Below the pieces are notes generated by a model. The model worked only from the letters and a program-made list of their open reading frames with translations. It did not search any database and was not told the origin of the DNA. Position numbers and translations under genes: made by a program. Positions 16,973-26,304 of a stretch of 64,000 nt of DNA are shown here, piece after piece; the stretch's first letter is position 1; the number at the start of each line of letters is the position of its first letter. Source of the stretch: DATGMP01 sp035293565 (GTDB taxonomy: Bacteria > Pseudomonadota > Alphaproteobacteria > BOG-932 > Roseiterribacteraceae); the NCBI GenBank assembly GCA_035293565.1, contig DATGMP010000023.1, positions 1 to 64,000 on the forward strand, written 5' to 3'.

Positions 16973-17458
16973 CTATTGGACCGGCGGCGCCGCCATCGAT
17001 GTGTGGTGGATCATCTGGAAATTGTGGCCGTCCCAGCGATAGGCGTCGAAGGATCCCGCCTCATCCTTCGTGTCGTGGGTGTCGAAGATGATCGTCGGCG
17101 GGCCGCCGGGCGTCGGATCGATACGATATCCGAGCGCCAGCACGCCGCCGGTATGGACCACGTTCCCCGACGGCCCCGTAACGAAGAGCTCGATCGAGGC
17201 GGGCGCGCTGCCCCCGAACATGTGGGGCGATCCGGCGCAGGACAGCGCATGGGGATCGGCGACATAGGCGGGCCTGCCATCGCCTGTGAGATCGACCTCC
17301 TTGACGGCTCCGTGATCGGCAAAGCCGCCCGGGCAGTCGCTCTTGGCCTGGGCCAGCCAATCGGCGACCGGCTGCGGAAGCTCGGCGCTGGCGACGGCGG
17401 AACGGGAAGCGAAAAGCCCGAGGGCGGCGATGAAGGCGAGAGAGTGCGCATTGGCCAT
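16973..17458 (-). CDS. Hypothetical exported protein
   Basis: The 161-residue product is unrecognised. It begins with a clear signal peptide (about residues 1-24, cleaved near AVASA), with GGAAGG eight bases before the ATG. The mature part contains VDLTGDGRPAYVADP, a calcium-loop-like phrase also seen in FG-GAP/VCBS-type repeats, and a YRWDGHNFQ ending seen in such exported proteins. Two cysteines could form a disulphide in the periplasm. It stands alone, divergent from the small exported protein at 17609. Confidence 0.72.
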   Translation of the reverse strand: MANAHSLAFIAALGLFASRSAVASAELPQPVADWLAQAKSDCPGGFADHGAVKEVDLTGDGRPAYVADPHALSCAGSPHMFGGSAPASIELFVTGPSGNVVHTGGVLALGYRIDPTPGGPPTIIFDTHDTKDEAGSFDAYRWDGHNFQMIHHTSMAAPPVQ

Positions 17459-17608
17459 GATGGCTTCCTTCCACAGAGATACCATGCGGAACATGATGGA
17501 ATGTCTTCAGGTTCCTCCCGGGACCAAGCTTTCCCGCGGCAAGGGTGGACTTGGCCGCCGGCATCCGCAAAGATGCCGCCAAACATGTTCTAAGGAGGAT
17601 TTGCCCCA

Positions 17609-17971
17609 ATGTTGAGACGGACGTTCGCCGCTGCGGCCCTGGCGACCTTTGCTGCCGCGACCGCACAAGCCGGCACGATTCAGAACGGAACCTGGACGCC
17701 GAGCGGCTGTACGGACCCGGGCGAAGTCCCGCATTTCACCTCCAAGAGCCCGGAAGCCTACAATAAGAGCGCCAAGGCCGCCGCGGACTGGCAGGGCAAG
17801 GCGAAAGTCTATGCGGACTGCATCAACGGCGAGGCCAAGGCCGACCAGCAGGCGGTCATTACCGGCGCCAACGGGGCGATCGGCAAGATCAACGATGCGC
17901 TGAACGCGATGAACGAGGAATCGAAGGCGGCGGTCGACAAGCTGAAGAAATCCACTGGCGCCGGCCACTGA
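17609..17971 (+). CDS. Hypothetical small exported protein
   Basis: The 120-residue product has a standard signal peptide (residues 1-21, cleavage after TAQA) and a strong AAGGAGG ribosome site. The mature part has two cysteines (CTDPG and DCINGE) likely to form a disulphide, and a lysine-rich helical half. I do not recognise the family. An inverted repeat with 7-base arms (17559-17565 and 17572-17578) lies in its leader, just before the ribosome site, and might affect mRNA stability or translation. Confidence 0.75.
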   Translation: MLRRTFAAAALATFAAATAQAGTIQNGTWTPSGCTDPGEVPHFTSKSPEAYNKSAKAAADWQGKAKVYADCINGEAKADQQAVITGANGAIGKINDALNAMNEESKAAVDKLKKSTGAGH

Positions 17972-17998
17972 GCATGGGCGAACCGGGCGGCGGCATAG

Positions 17999-18787
17999 AT
18001 GGGTGAAGCGAAGCGCAGACAGGAGGCTGGCGCTCCGCCGCGCACGAAACTCACCTGCTACGAGACGACGACGGATCCGATCCGTCTGCGTCCCGCGCCG
18101 CCCGATCGCGACTGGATGGATGCGACGAACGTTCAATACGCCTATCGCTGCCTGCCGCTGGCGATCGCCAACGCTCATGGCTGGGAGATTCTCTCTCCGG
18201 CGGCCTTCGAGGCCGAATGGACCGGCAGCAACCAGATCGACGGCGTCCGCATAACGCCGCTTGACCGTTTCGGCGATTATCCGCCGGTGATGAGCCATTT
18301 CGGCGAAGGCGTTCTCACCTTCCATGTCGGCGCGCTCTTTCGAACGGATCCGGGCGTCAATCTATGGGTCGGCGGCCCGCCCAACCGGCCCAAGCACGGC
18401 ATTGCCCCCTTGACCGGCATCGTCGAGACCGACTGGACCTACGCCAGTTTCACCATGAACTGGAAATTCACCGCACCGGGCGTGCGCGTGCGTTTCGATC
18501 GCGACGAGCCTTTCTGTTTCATCTTTCCGCTTCGCCGCGGCGCGCTCGACGAGATCCAGCCCGAGATCCTGTCGATAAGCCGGGCGGACCGCGAGACCTA
18601 CGACGGCTATGCCCGTTGGCGCGAGCAACGGAGCAAGTTCATCGATCAGCTTCAGGTTCCTGGGACCGATGCGAACGAGGCGCGATGGGAGCGGAGCTAT
18701 TTCCGCGGCGCCCATGCCGACGGCACGCCGGGAGGCGTGCCGGACCACCAGACACGCGTCAGGGTTCATCCCTTCAAGCGGGTCTGA
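17999..18787 (+). CDS. DUF6065 family protein
   Basis: This 262-residue cytoplasmic protein fits DUF6065: TNVQYAYRCLPLAIANAHGWEIL, a central HFGEGVLTFHVG..LFRTDPGVNLWV..PPN block, and ETDWTYASFTMNWKFT. The GEAKRRQEAG start resembles the short tag found on several unrelated proteobacterial proteins. The biochemical role is unknown; some homologues sit in natural-product or metabolic clusters. It ends 13 bases before pabB, so the two may be co-transcribed, though no functional link is evident. Confidence 0.8.
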   Translation: MGEAKRRQEAGAPPRTKLTCYETTTDPIRLRPAPPDRDWMDATNVQYAYRCLPLAIANAHGWEILSPAAFEAEWTGSNQIDGVRITPLDRFGDYPPVMSHFGEGVLTFHVGALFRTDPGVNLWVGGPPNRPKHGIAPLTGIVETDWTYASFTMNWKFTAPGVRVRFDRDEPFCFIFPLRRGALDEIQPEILSISRADRETYDGYARWREQRSKFIDQLQVPGTDANEARWERSYFRGAHADGTPGGVPDHQTRVRVHPFKRV

Positions 18788-18800
18788 GAGGCCGAACCGC

Positions 18801-20200
<1,400 letters not shown>

Positions 20201-20204
<4 letters not shown>

Positions 20205-20986
20205 TCTTCTCGGTCAATGGAAAACTGGTCGCGCCCGATGAGGCGCGGATCGATCCCGGCGACCGTGGCTTCACGTTGGGCGATGGCCTCTACGAAACCA
20301 TTCGCGTGCGGAACGGAGCGCCGCTGCGTCTCGAGCGTCATTTCGATCGACTCGCGCGGGGCTTGGCGCTTCTCGGTCTCCCGCCGGTCGATCCGGCTTC
20401 GATCGGCGATTCGATTCGCGCCGTTCTGACCGCGAACGCGCTCGAGGAAGCTGCGGTCCGCATCACGGTCAGCCGGGGACCGGCCGCGCGCGGTATCGCG
20501 CCCGAGCCGGATCCGAGACCGACGATCGTGATCGGGGTCTCGCCCTATCTCGCGCCCGCTCCGGTCTCACTGATCACCGCCACCGTGACGCGGCGCAACG
20601 AGCATTCGCCACTATCGCGCGTCAAGTCGACCAATTGCCTGGATGCGATATTGGCCAGGATCGAGGCGAGCGATCGAGGCGCCGGCGAAGCTCTGCTGCT
20701 GAACACGGCGGGCCGCGTCGCCGAGGCCACTATCGCCAATCTCTTTGCTGTCGTCGACGGCGCCTTGTTGACGCCGCCGATCGCGGATGGCGCGCTTCCC
20801 GGAATCATGCGCGGCGCGGTGATCGAGGGCATGGGGGCCAGGGAGCAGTCGCTCACGCCGAGCGATCTTGCTGGCGCCGAGGAGCTATTTCTGACGTCGA
20901 GCCTCGGCATCAGGCCGGTGACGATACTGGACGGCCGGCCCTTGCGGCGAGGACGGGCCGGCGCGCAGGCCACGATGCTCGCTTAG
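20201..20986 (+). CDS. pabC: Aminodeoxychorismate lyase (class IV aminotransferase fold)
   Basis: The 261-residue PLP enzyme should split aminodeoxychorismate into p-aminobenzoate and pyruvate. The fold-type IV pattern is clear: DRGFTLGDGLYETIRV at the N-terminus, the PLP lysine in SRVKSTNCLDA, and EATIANLF. Sequence alone does not separate PabC from branched-chain or D-amino-acid transaminases; the four-base overlap with pabB makes PabC the best call. The end overlaps the convergent crotonase gene by four bases. Confidence 0.88.
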
Positions 20987-21762
20987 GAATAAGTGAAGCG
21001 GGGTGGCCGCTTTTCGAGAAAGGCGCGAGCGCCTTCCTCGAGATCCTCGCCCGTGAAGCTGTCGACGAAAAGCCGCCGCGTGCGTTCGCTCTCGGCCAGG
21101 GCTCCGGCCAGAATCTCGCCGATCGTCGCCTTGACCGCGCGCACGGAATATTGGGAGCGCTCCGCGATCACCGTTGCGTAGCGCTGAGCTTCCGGCCACA
21201 GCGACTCGGGCGACAGGACGCGATCGACGAGCCCGATTGCCAACGCCCGTTCCGCATCGATCAAATGTCCGGTCATCAAGAGATCGCGCGCATGCGCGAC
21301 TCCGACCGTATCGATCAGCCGCTTCGTATCCTCCAGAAGATAGGTGATGCCGAGCCGGCTCGGCGTGATGCCGAACTCAGCGCCCGTATCGGCGAAGCGG
21401 AAGTCGCAGCAAAGTGCGATTCCGCAGCCGCCACCGACACAGGCGCCCTGGATCACCGCGATCGTCGGCCGAGTCAGGCCGGCCAGTCGGCGCATTGCCT
21501 GACCAAGGCCGTCGGCGAGGGCTCCGGCTCTTTCCGGGTGGCGCATCAGACTCTCGAACTCGCCGATATCCGCGCCGGCTGCGAAGCTGCCGCCTGCGCC
21601 TGAGACCATCACCACCCGAATATTCGGGTCGGCTTCGATCCGGTCGATCAGCCCCGGGAGCGCGCTCCACATCGCCTGGCTGATGGCGTTGCGCTTCTCG
21701 GGCCGGTTGAGGATAAGCCGCGCAAAGGGCGGCGCGACGTCGAGCAGAATGGGGCTGTCCAT
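20983..21762 (-). CDS. Crotonase-fold (enoyl-CoA hydratase/isomerase) family protein lacking both catalytic glutamates
   Basis: The 259-residue protein has the crotonase fold: LNRPEKRNAIS, an oxyanion-hole AAGADIGEF and GACVGGGCGIALCCD. By hand alignment to rat enoyl-CoA hydratase, Glu144 is replaced by Gly114 and Glu164 by Pro134, so ordinary hydration is unlikely. Other crotonases use different residues for hydrolysis, isomerisation or racemisation of acyl-CoA thioesters. It is convergent with pabC and divergent from the RpfF-like gene, itself a crotonase that keeps both glutamates. Confidence 0.87.
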   Translation of the reverse strand: MDSPILLDVAPPFARLILNRPEKRNAISQAMWSALPGLIDRIEADPNIRVVMVSGAGGSFAAGADIGEFESLMRHPERAGALADGLGQAMRRLAGLTRPTIAVIQGACVGGGCGIALCCDFRFADTGAEFGITPSRLGITYLLEDTKRLIDTVGVAHARDLLMTGHLIDAERALAIGLVDRVLSPESLWPEAQRYATVIAERSQYSVRAVKATIGEILAGALAESERTRRLFVDSFTGEDLEEGARAFLEKRPPRFTYS

Positions 21763-22015
21763 CGAACCCCCGTGCCAGAGTCCCGGCCTCGAGGCAAGCG
21801 CTTGTGATCCTTGAGTCGCCCGCGGGCCGGGGCCGATGCTCTAAAGGCTGGTTGGAACTGCCGGCCGATAGAGTAGCTTAACAAGTGATTTCCGGTCATT
21901 TTGTAACAATTGCTCGGAAATCGTTGCTATAGCATAAAAAATATGTCTCAATCGCTTTGGTAAATATGGTTAACGTCTCTCTCGGCAGGGCTGAGCCTGC
22001 GGGTGGAGGTAAGGG
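21763..22015. promoter_or_regulatory. Divergent intergenic region before the RpfF-like gene, with an AT-rich stretch
   Basis: The right half (about 21875-21980) is much richer in A+T than its surroundings. It holds a perfect 10-base palindrome, TGCTATAGCA at 21925-21934, overlapping a TATA-like sequence, and a TTGTAACAA dyad at 21901. These suggest a regulated promoter for the gene at 22016, but no canonical -35/-10 pair can be fixed. GGAGG precedes the ATG at 22016. Confidence 0.45.
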
Positions 22016-22999
22016 ATGAAGGCGCCGATATCGATCTTGCGGCCGGATCTGAACCGGCAGGATGGCGAGCGTACCGGCTTCGGTCGCCTCTCCAGCCTGA
22101 TCGCGCCGAAGCAGGTCGATTCGACTGAGGAGCACCGGGCCGCTTCGCCCCCCGCCGTCGAGCGCGCCATCGCCAACGCGCGCTTCCGCGAGTTGGAAGC
22201 GAGCTTCGATCCGATCGCGGGCCTGGTTCTCTGCAACTTCAAATTCGCCAGTCGGCCAAGCTTCACGCGCCAGCTCCTCGAGGATATCGGCACTATCCAG
22301 GACATCGTCATCGCCAACGAGGCCGAGGGACGGTCCGGCGAGGTCCGCTACGTCGCCTGGGCGTCCAAGACGCCTGGAATCTGGAATCTCGGCGGCGACC
22401 TCGACCTGTTTGCCCAGCTCATCCGGGCTCAGGATCGCGACACGCTGCTTCGCTACGCCTTCACCGTCGTCGGCGAAGGCTATCGCAACCACCTCGCCTT
22501 CGACCTGCCGCTCGTGACCGTATCGCTGGTGCAGGGCGACGCGCTGGGCGGCGGCTTCGAGGCCGCGCTCTCGAGTAACGTGATCATCGCCGAGCGCCGG
22601 GCCCGCTTCGGTTTGCCCGAAGTTCTGTTCAATCTCTTCCCGGGCATGGGCGCCTATACCTACCTGTCCCGCCGCATCACGCCGGGCATCGCGGAGCGGA
22701 TGATTCTCTCGGGCCGCATCTACAGCGCGGTCGAGCTCTACGAGATGGGCGTGGTGGACATACTCTGCGAGGATGGCGGCGGGCACGAAGCGCTCTATGC
22801 CTTCATGAGCCGCAACGAGCAGCGCCACCGGATGCAGCGGGCCGTTTACGCCGCCCGGCGCCGGATCAACCCGATCACGCGCAAGGAGCTCGAGGATATC
22901 GCCGCCAGCTGGGTCGACCTCGCCCTGCAGTTGTCGGAGCGTGATCTCCGCGTGATGGCCCGTCTGGTGGCAGCCCAGGACCGGCGTCGGCAGGCATAA
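22016..22999 (+). CDS. rpfF: RpfF-like crotonase, probable diffusible signal factor (DSF) synthase
   Basis: The 327-residue protein matches the RpfF branch of the crotonase superfamily, which makes cis-2-unsaturated fatty acid signals (DSF) from acyl-ACP by dehydration and thioester cleavage. Key features are WNLGGDLDLF at 123-132, the ALGGGFEAALS block with Glu182, and LPEVLFNLFPGMGAYT with Glu202. The two glutamates are 20 residues apart, as are the catalytic Glu141 and Glu161 of Xanthomonas RpfF. An extra 40-residue polar N-terminus precedes the fold. No rpfC, rpfG or rpfR lies nearby. It precedes the XrtA amidotransferase gene in the same direction with a 94-base gap. The gene symbol is by homology. 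Confidence 0.82.
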   Translation: MKAPISILRPDLNRQDGERTGFGRLSSLIAPKQVDSTEEHRAASPPAVERAIANARFRELEASFDPIAGLVLCNFKFASRPSFTRQLLEDIGTIQDIVIANEAEGRSGEVRYVAWASKTPGIWNLGGDLDLFAQLIRAQDRDTLLRYAFTVVGEGYRNHLAFDLPLVTVSLVQGDALGGGFEAALSSNVIIAERRARFGLPEVLFNLFPGMGAYTYLSRRITPGIAERMILSGRIYSAVELYEMGVVDILCEDGGGHEALYAFMSRNEQRHRMQRAVYAARRRINPITRKELEDIAASWVDLALQLSERDLRVMARLVAAQDRRRQA

Positions 23000-23093
23000 G
23001 CCTTCGCCCGGTCGGTCGGCCCAGGATCTTATGGGCGGAGAAGAATTCCCGTTTAAATTTCAGATTTCAATCATTTGACGGTACAAAGGGCCT

Positions 23094-25040
23094 ATGTGCG
23101 GCCTGACCGGCATTTTCGACACCAGAGGCGAGCGGCCGATCGATACCGACGTGCTGGCCGCGATGAACGATTCGATCGCGCATCGCGGGCCGGACGGCGA
23201 CGGCTTCCTGATCGAGCCCGGTATCGGCCTCGGCCATCGTCGGCTGGCGATCATCGACCTCGAGGGCGGCAAGCAGCCGCTTTATAATGAAACCGGCGAC
23301 GTCGGAATCGTCTTCAACGGCGAGATCTACAATTACCGCGAGACGATGGCGGAGCTGATACGGCTCGGCCATCGCTTCTCGACCGTGAGCGATACCGAGG
23401 TGATCGTCCATGGCTGGGAGGAATGGGGCCCGGCCTGCCTCGATCGCTTCCGCGGCATGTTCGCCCTGGCCCTCTGGGATCGGAAGCGCCAAACGCTGTT
23501 CCTCGCGCGCGATCGGTTGGGCAAGAAGCCGCTCCATTATGCCCTGTTGCCTGACGGTCATCTTGTCTTTGGATCGGAAATGCGCGCGATGCTCTGCCAT
23601 CCCGGCATCAAGCGCCGCATCGACCCGGTCGCTGTCGAGGGGTACCTGGCGCTAGGCTATGTGCCTGAGCCCGGATCGATCTATCAGGGGATCGAGAAGC
23701 TTCCGGCCGCGCATTACCTGCTGATCGAGCGCGGCAAGCCGATGCCGAAGCCGGTACGTTATTGGAATCTCCGTTTCCAGCCGACGCCAATGACCGAGGC
23801 GGACGCGACGCATGAGATGATCGACCGGCTGCGGGAGGCGACGAAGCTCCGGCTGGTCTCCGATGTGCCGCTGGGGGCGTTCCTCTCCGGCGGCGTCGAT
23901 TCGAGCGCCGTGGTCGCGATGATGGCGGGCCTTGATCCCGAGCCGGTGCGCACCTTCGCCATCGGCTTCGGCGGCGCTGAGGACGAGCTGGATTATGCGA
24001 AGGCGGTCGCCGATCGCTACCGCACCCATCACACGGCCGAGCGCTCGACCGTTCATTATCTGGACACGATCGACGAACAGGCCCGTATTTTCGGAGAGCC
24101 TTTCGCCGACAGCTCCTCGGTGCCGACCGGCCGAGTCTCCGAACTGGCGCGTCGCGCGGTAACCGTGGCGCTCTCGGGCGACGCAGGCGACGAGCTCTTC
24201 GCCGGCTATCGCCGCTACCGCTTCCATATGGCGGCGGAGCGTATGCGCGGATTGCTGCCGGGCGCGCTTCGGCGGCCGCTGTTCGGTTTGTTGGGCGCGG
24301 TCTATCCCAAACTCGACCGCGCGCCCAAATGGCTGCGCGCCAAGACGACCTTTCAGGAGCTGTCGGTGGAAGCTGCCGAGGGCTTCTACCGAACCGTCTG
24401 CAAAATTCCCGACTGGGTGCGCGCGCGGCTGCTGGCGCCTGGCATCCGCGGCGGGATCGACGGCTTCCGCCCGGCCGATCTGATCCGCGCCGGCATGGAT
24501 ATGGCGGGCACCGACGACCCGCTCGCCCGGGCGCAGTCAGCCGACATCCAGACTTTCCTGATCGGCGACATCCTGACCAAGGTAGACCGGGCCAGCATGG
24601 CGCATTCGCTCGAGGTGCGCGCGCCGCTCCTGGATCACGAGCTGGTCGAATGGGCAGCGACCGTTCCGGCCGATCTCAAGATCCGCTCGACCGGCGGCAA
24701 ATACATCCTGAAGAAGGCGCTCGAGCCTTACGTGCCGCACGAGAATCTCTACCGGACCAAGCAGGGCTTCGCGATGTCGCTCGCCCCGCAATTCCGCGGC
24801 CCCGGCGCCGAGCGCGTACGCTCGCGGCTGACCGGCGCGTCCTTTCTGGAGTCGGGGCTGGTTGAACCCGCGGCGATTCGTTCGATGATCGACCAGCACG
24901 CGTCCGGCGTCTTCGATCACAACCAGGCGATCTGGTCCCTCTTGATGCTCGAAGCCTGGCACCGCGCGGTGCATCTTGCGCCGGCGGCCGTGGCCATCGC
25001 GGGGAAGGCTGAAGTACGGGCGAGCGCGTCGGCCGAGTAG
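23094..25040 (+). CDS. XrtA/PEP-CTERM system amidotransferase (asparagine synthetase-like)
   Basis: The 648-residue protein has a class II glutamine amidotransferase domain (nucleophile Cys2, then HRGPDGDG and FNGEIYNYRE) and a C-terminal AsnB-type ATP-pyrophosphatase domain with LSGGVDSSA and ALSGDAGDELFAGYRRY. It matches the exosortase-associated amidotransferase 1 family, thought to transfer an amino group to a sugar or another exopolysaccharide precursor rather than to make asparagine. It is convergent with the large XrtA operon and ends next to a palindrome that could terminate both transcripts. Confidence 0.93.
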   Translation: MCGLTGIFDTRGERPIDTDVLAAMNDSIAHRGPDGDGFLIEPGIGLGHRRLAIIDLEGGKQPLYNETGDVGIVFNGEIYNYRETMAELIRLGHRFSTVSDTEVIVHGWEEWGPACLDRFRGMFALALWDRKRQTLFLARDRLGKKPLHYALLPDGHLVFGSEMRAMLCHPGIKRRIDPVAVEGYLALGYVPEPGSIYQGIEKLPAAHYLLIERGKPMPKPVRYWNLRFQPTPMTEADATHEMIDRLREATKLRLVSDVPLGAFLSGGVDSSAVVAMMAGLDPEPVRTFAIGFGGAEDELDYAKAVADRYRTHHTAERSTVHYLDTIDEQARIFGEPFADSSSVPTGRVSELARRAVTVALSGDAGDELFAGYRRYRFHMAAERMRGLLPGALRRPLFGLLGAVYPKLDRAPKWLRAKTTFQELSVEAAEGFYRTVCKIPDWVRARLLAPGIRGGIDGFRPADLIRAGMDMAGTDDPLARAQSADIQTFLIGDILTKVDRASMAHSLEVRAPLLDHELVEWAATVPADLKIRSTGGKYILKKALEPYVPHENLYRTKQGFAMSLAPQFRGPGAERVRSRLTGASFLESGLVEPAAIRSMIDQHASGVFDHNQAIWSLLMLEAWHRAVHLAPAAVAIAGKAEVRASASAE

Positions 25041-25072
25041 AGCGGAAAGGCGGAGCGCACTCCGTCATTCAG

Positions 25073-25098
25073 TTCCCGCGATCGCGCCTTCGCGGGAA
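25073..25098. repeat. Palindromic repeat, possible bidirectional terminator
   Basis: Nine-base arms (TTCCCGCGA at 25073-25081 and TCGCGGGAA at 25090-25098) flank an eight-base loop. The context GTCATTC...GAATCCA resembles the alphaproteobacterial intergenic palindrome of the GTCATTCCCGCGAAAGCGGGAATCCA type. It lies exactly between two convergent genes (ends 25040 and 25104), where such elements often act as terminators or mRNA stabilisers. A related element is at 63611-63684. Confidence 0.7.
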
Positions 25099-25103
25099 TC
25101 CAA

Positions 25104-26303
25104 TTATCGCCGCCTTGCCACGATCTCCCGAAACAGTTCGATCTGGCCCTGCGTGGTGGCATCCCAGGAGAAGGCGGAGGCGTAGGCGCGGGTGGCTTCG
25201 CGGGTGGGGAGGCGGGCGCCGAAGAGGCCTTTGACCGCGTCGGCCACGCCTTTGGCGCTGCGCTCGGTCATGAGGATGCCGGCTTCCGGGCGCGCGATCA
25301 CTTCGGGGTTGCCCCAGATTTCGGTGCCGATCGCGGGTGTGCCGCAGGCCATCGCTTCCAACAGCACATTGGCCCAGCCTTCGCGGCTCGAGGCCAGGAT
25401 CAGCGCATCAGCCGCACCGTAGAGCTCCGGTAGCTCCTCATGCGGTCGCGCGCCCAGCAGGCGAACGCGGTCGGCCAGGCCAAGGCGTGCGATCCGGGCC
25501 TCGAGATCCGCTCGCTCAGGCCCATCGCCCGCGATCAGCAGCGTAAAGCCGGGAAGCGAAGGCATTGCTTCGATGATCAGGTGATGGCCCTTCCGCTCGA
25601 TCAGGTGGCCCACCGAGATCAGTGTCGGGCCGCTGAGGCCCAGCCGTGTGCGGGTCGCTTCTCGGTCGAGGGGCCGGAACAGGCGCAGATCAACGCCATT
25701 CCTCAAGACGGTAATGCGGCTCGACTCCACGCCCAGCGCGACCAGCGCATCCTTCAGCGCCGCGCTGACCGTGATGATTCCGGCCGCGCGTCGGGCGGCG
25801 CGGCGGATCATGGCGCGCGGAAATGCGTAACGCGGGATCAGGCTCACATCCGTCCCGCGCGCCGTCATCACGACCGGCAACCCCAGCAGCCGTCCGATGA
25901 TCGTCGCGGCGACGCCGTCGGGGTACAGATAATGGGCGTCGATGATGTCGGCGCCGCCCTGAGCCTTGATCGCGGCCATGACCGCAGGCAGAGCCGCCAA
26001 AGCCAACAATGTCGGCGTCACATTCATTCCGATCTTGGGGATCAGCAGATAGCGCGGGTGGTGCACCGTCAGCCCATGACGCTCTTCCCAGGCCGGAATC
26101 TCAGCAAACTCGGCATAGCGGCCGAATCGCGGGCCGCGAAACGGAAAATAGGGCACCGGCGCCACGACGCGGCTCACCACCTGGCCGCTCGCTACCAGAT
26201 GGCGCAACCGGTTCTCGACAAAGACTCCGTGCGTCGGTTTGATCGCGTTTGGGTACAGCGTCGTGAAGGTGACGAGCCGGATCGGCTTCAGATTGCGCGC
26301 CAA
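25104..26303 (-). CDS. Glycosyltransferase family 4 protein, last gene of the XrtA operon
   Basis: The 399-residue GT-B enzyme should add a sugar to the lipid-linked repeat of the exopolysaccharide. The acceptor-side motif VTFTTLYPNAIKPTHGVFVENR opens it, and the donor-binding half has GDGPERADLEARIARLGL and the retaining-enzyme block ASSREGWANVLLEAMACGTPAI..NPEVI with its nucleotide-sugar-binding glutamates. The start is a TTG at 26303, one base after the stop of the upstream gene and preceded by GAGGATGAA; upstream extensions run into the previous gene. It ends next to the convergent palindrome. Confidence 0.92.
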   Translation of the reverse strand: MARNLKPIRLVTFTTLYPNAIKPTHGVFVENRLRHLVASGQVVSRVVAPVPYFPFRGPRFGRYAEFAEIPAWEERHGLTVHHPRYLLIPKIGMNVTPTLLALAALPAVMAAIKAQGGADIIDAHYLYPDGVAATIIGRLLGLPVVMTARGTDVSLIPRYAFPRAMIRRAARRAAGIITVSAALKDALVALGVESSRITVLRNGVDLRLFRPLDREATRTRLGLSGPTLISVGHLIERKGHHLIIEAMPSLPGFTLLIAGDGPERADLEARIARLGLADRVRLLGARPHEELPELYGAADALILASSREGWANVLLEAMACGTPAIGTEIWGNPEVIARPEAGILMTERSAKGVADAVKGLFGARLPTREATRAYASAFSWDATTQGQIELFREIVARRR

Positions 26304-26304
26304 T

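Noticed and set aside
21896..22828. A 310-codon frame antisense to the RpfF-like gene
   Set aside because: Composition is shadow-like, and its upstream end falls inside the conserved crotonase gene.
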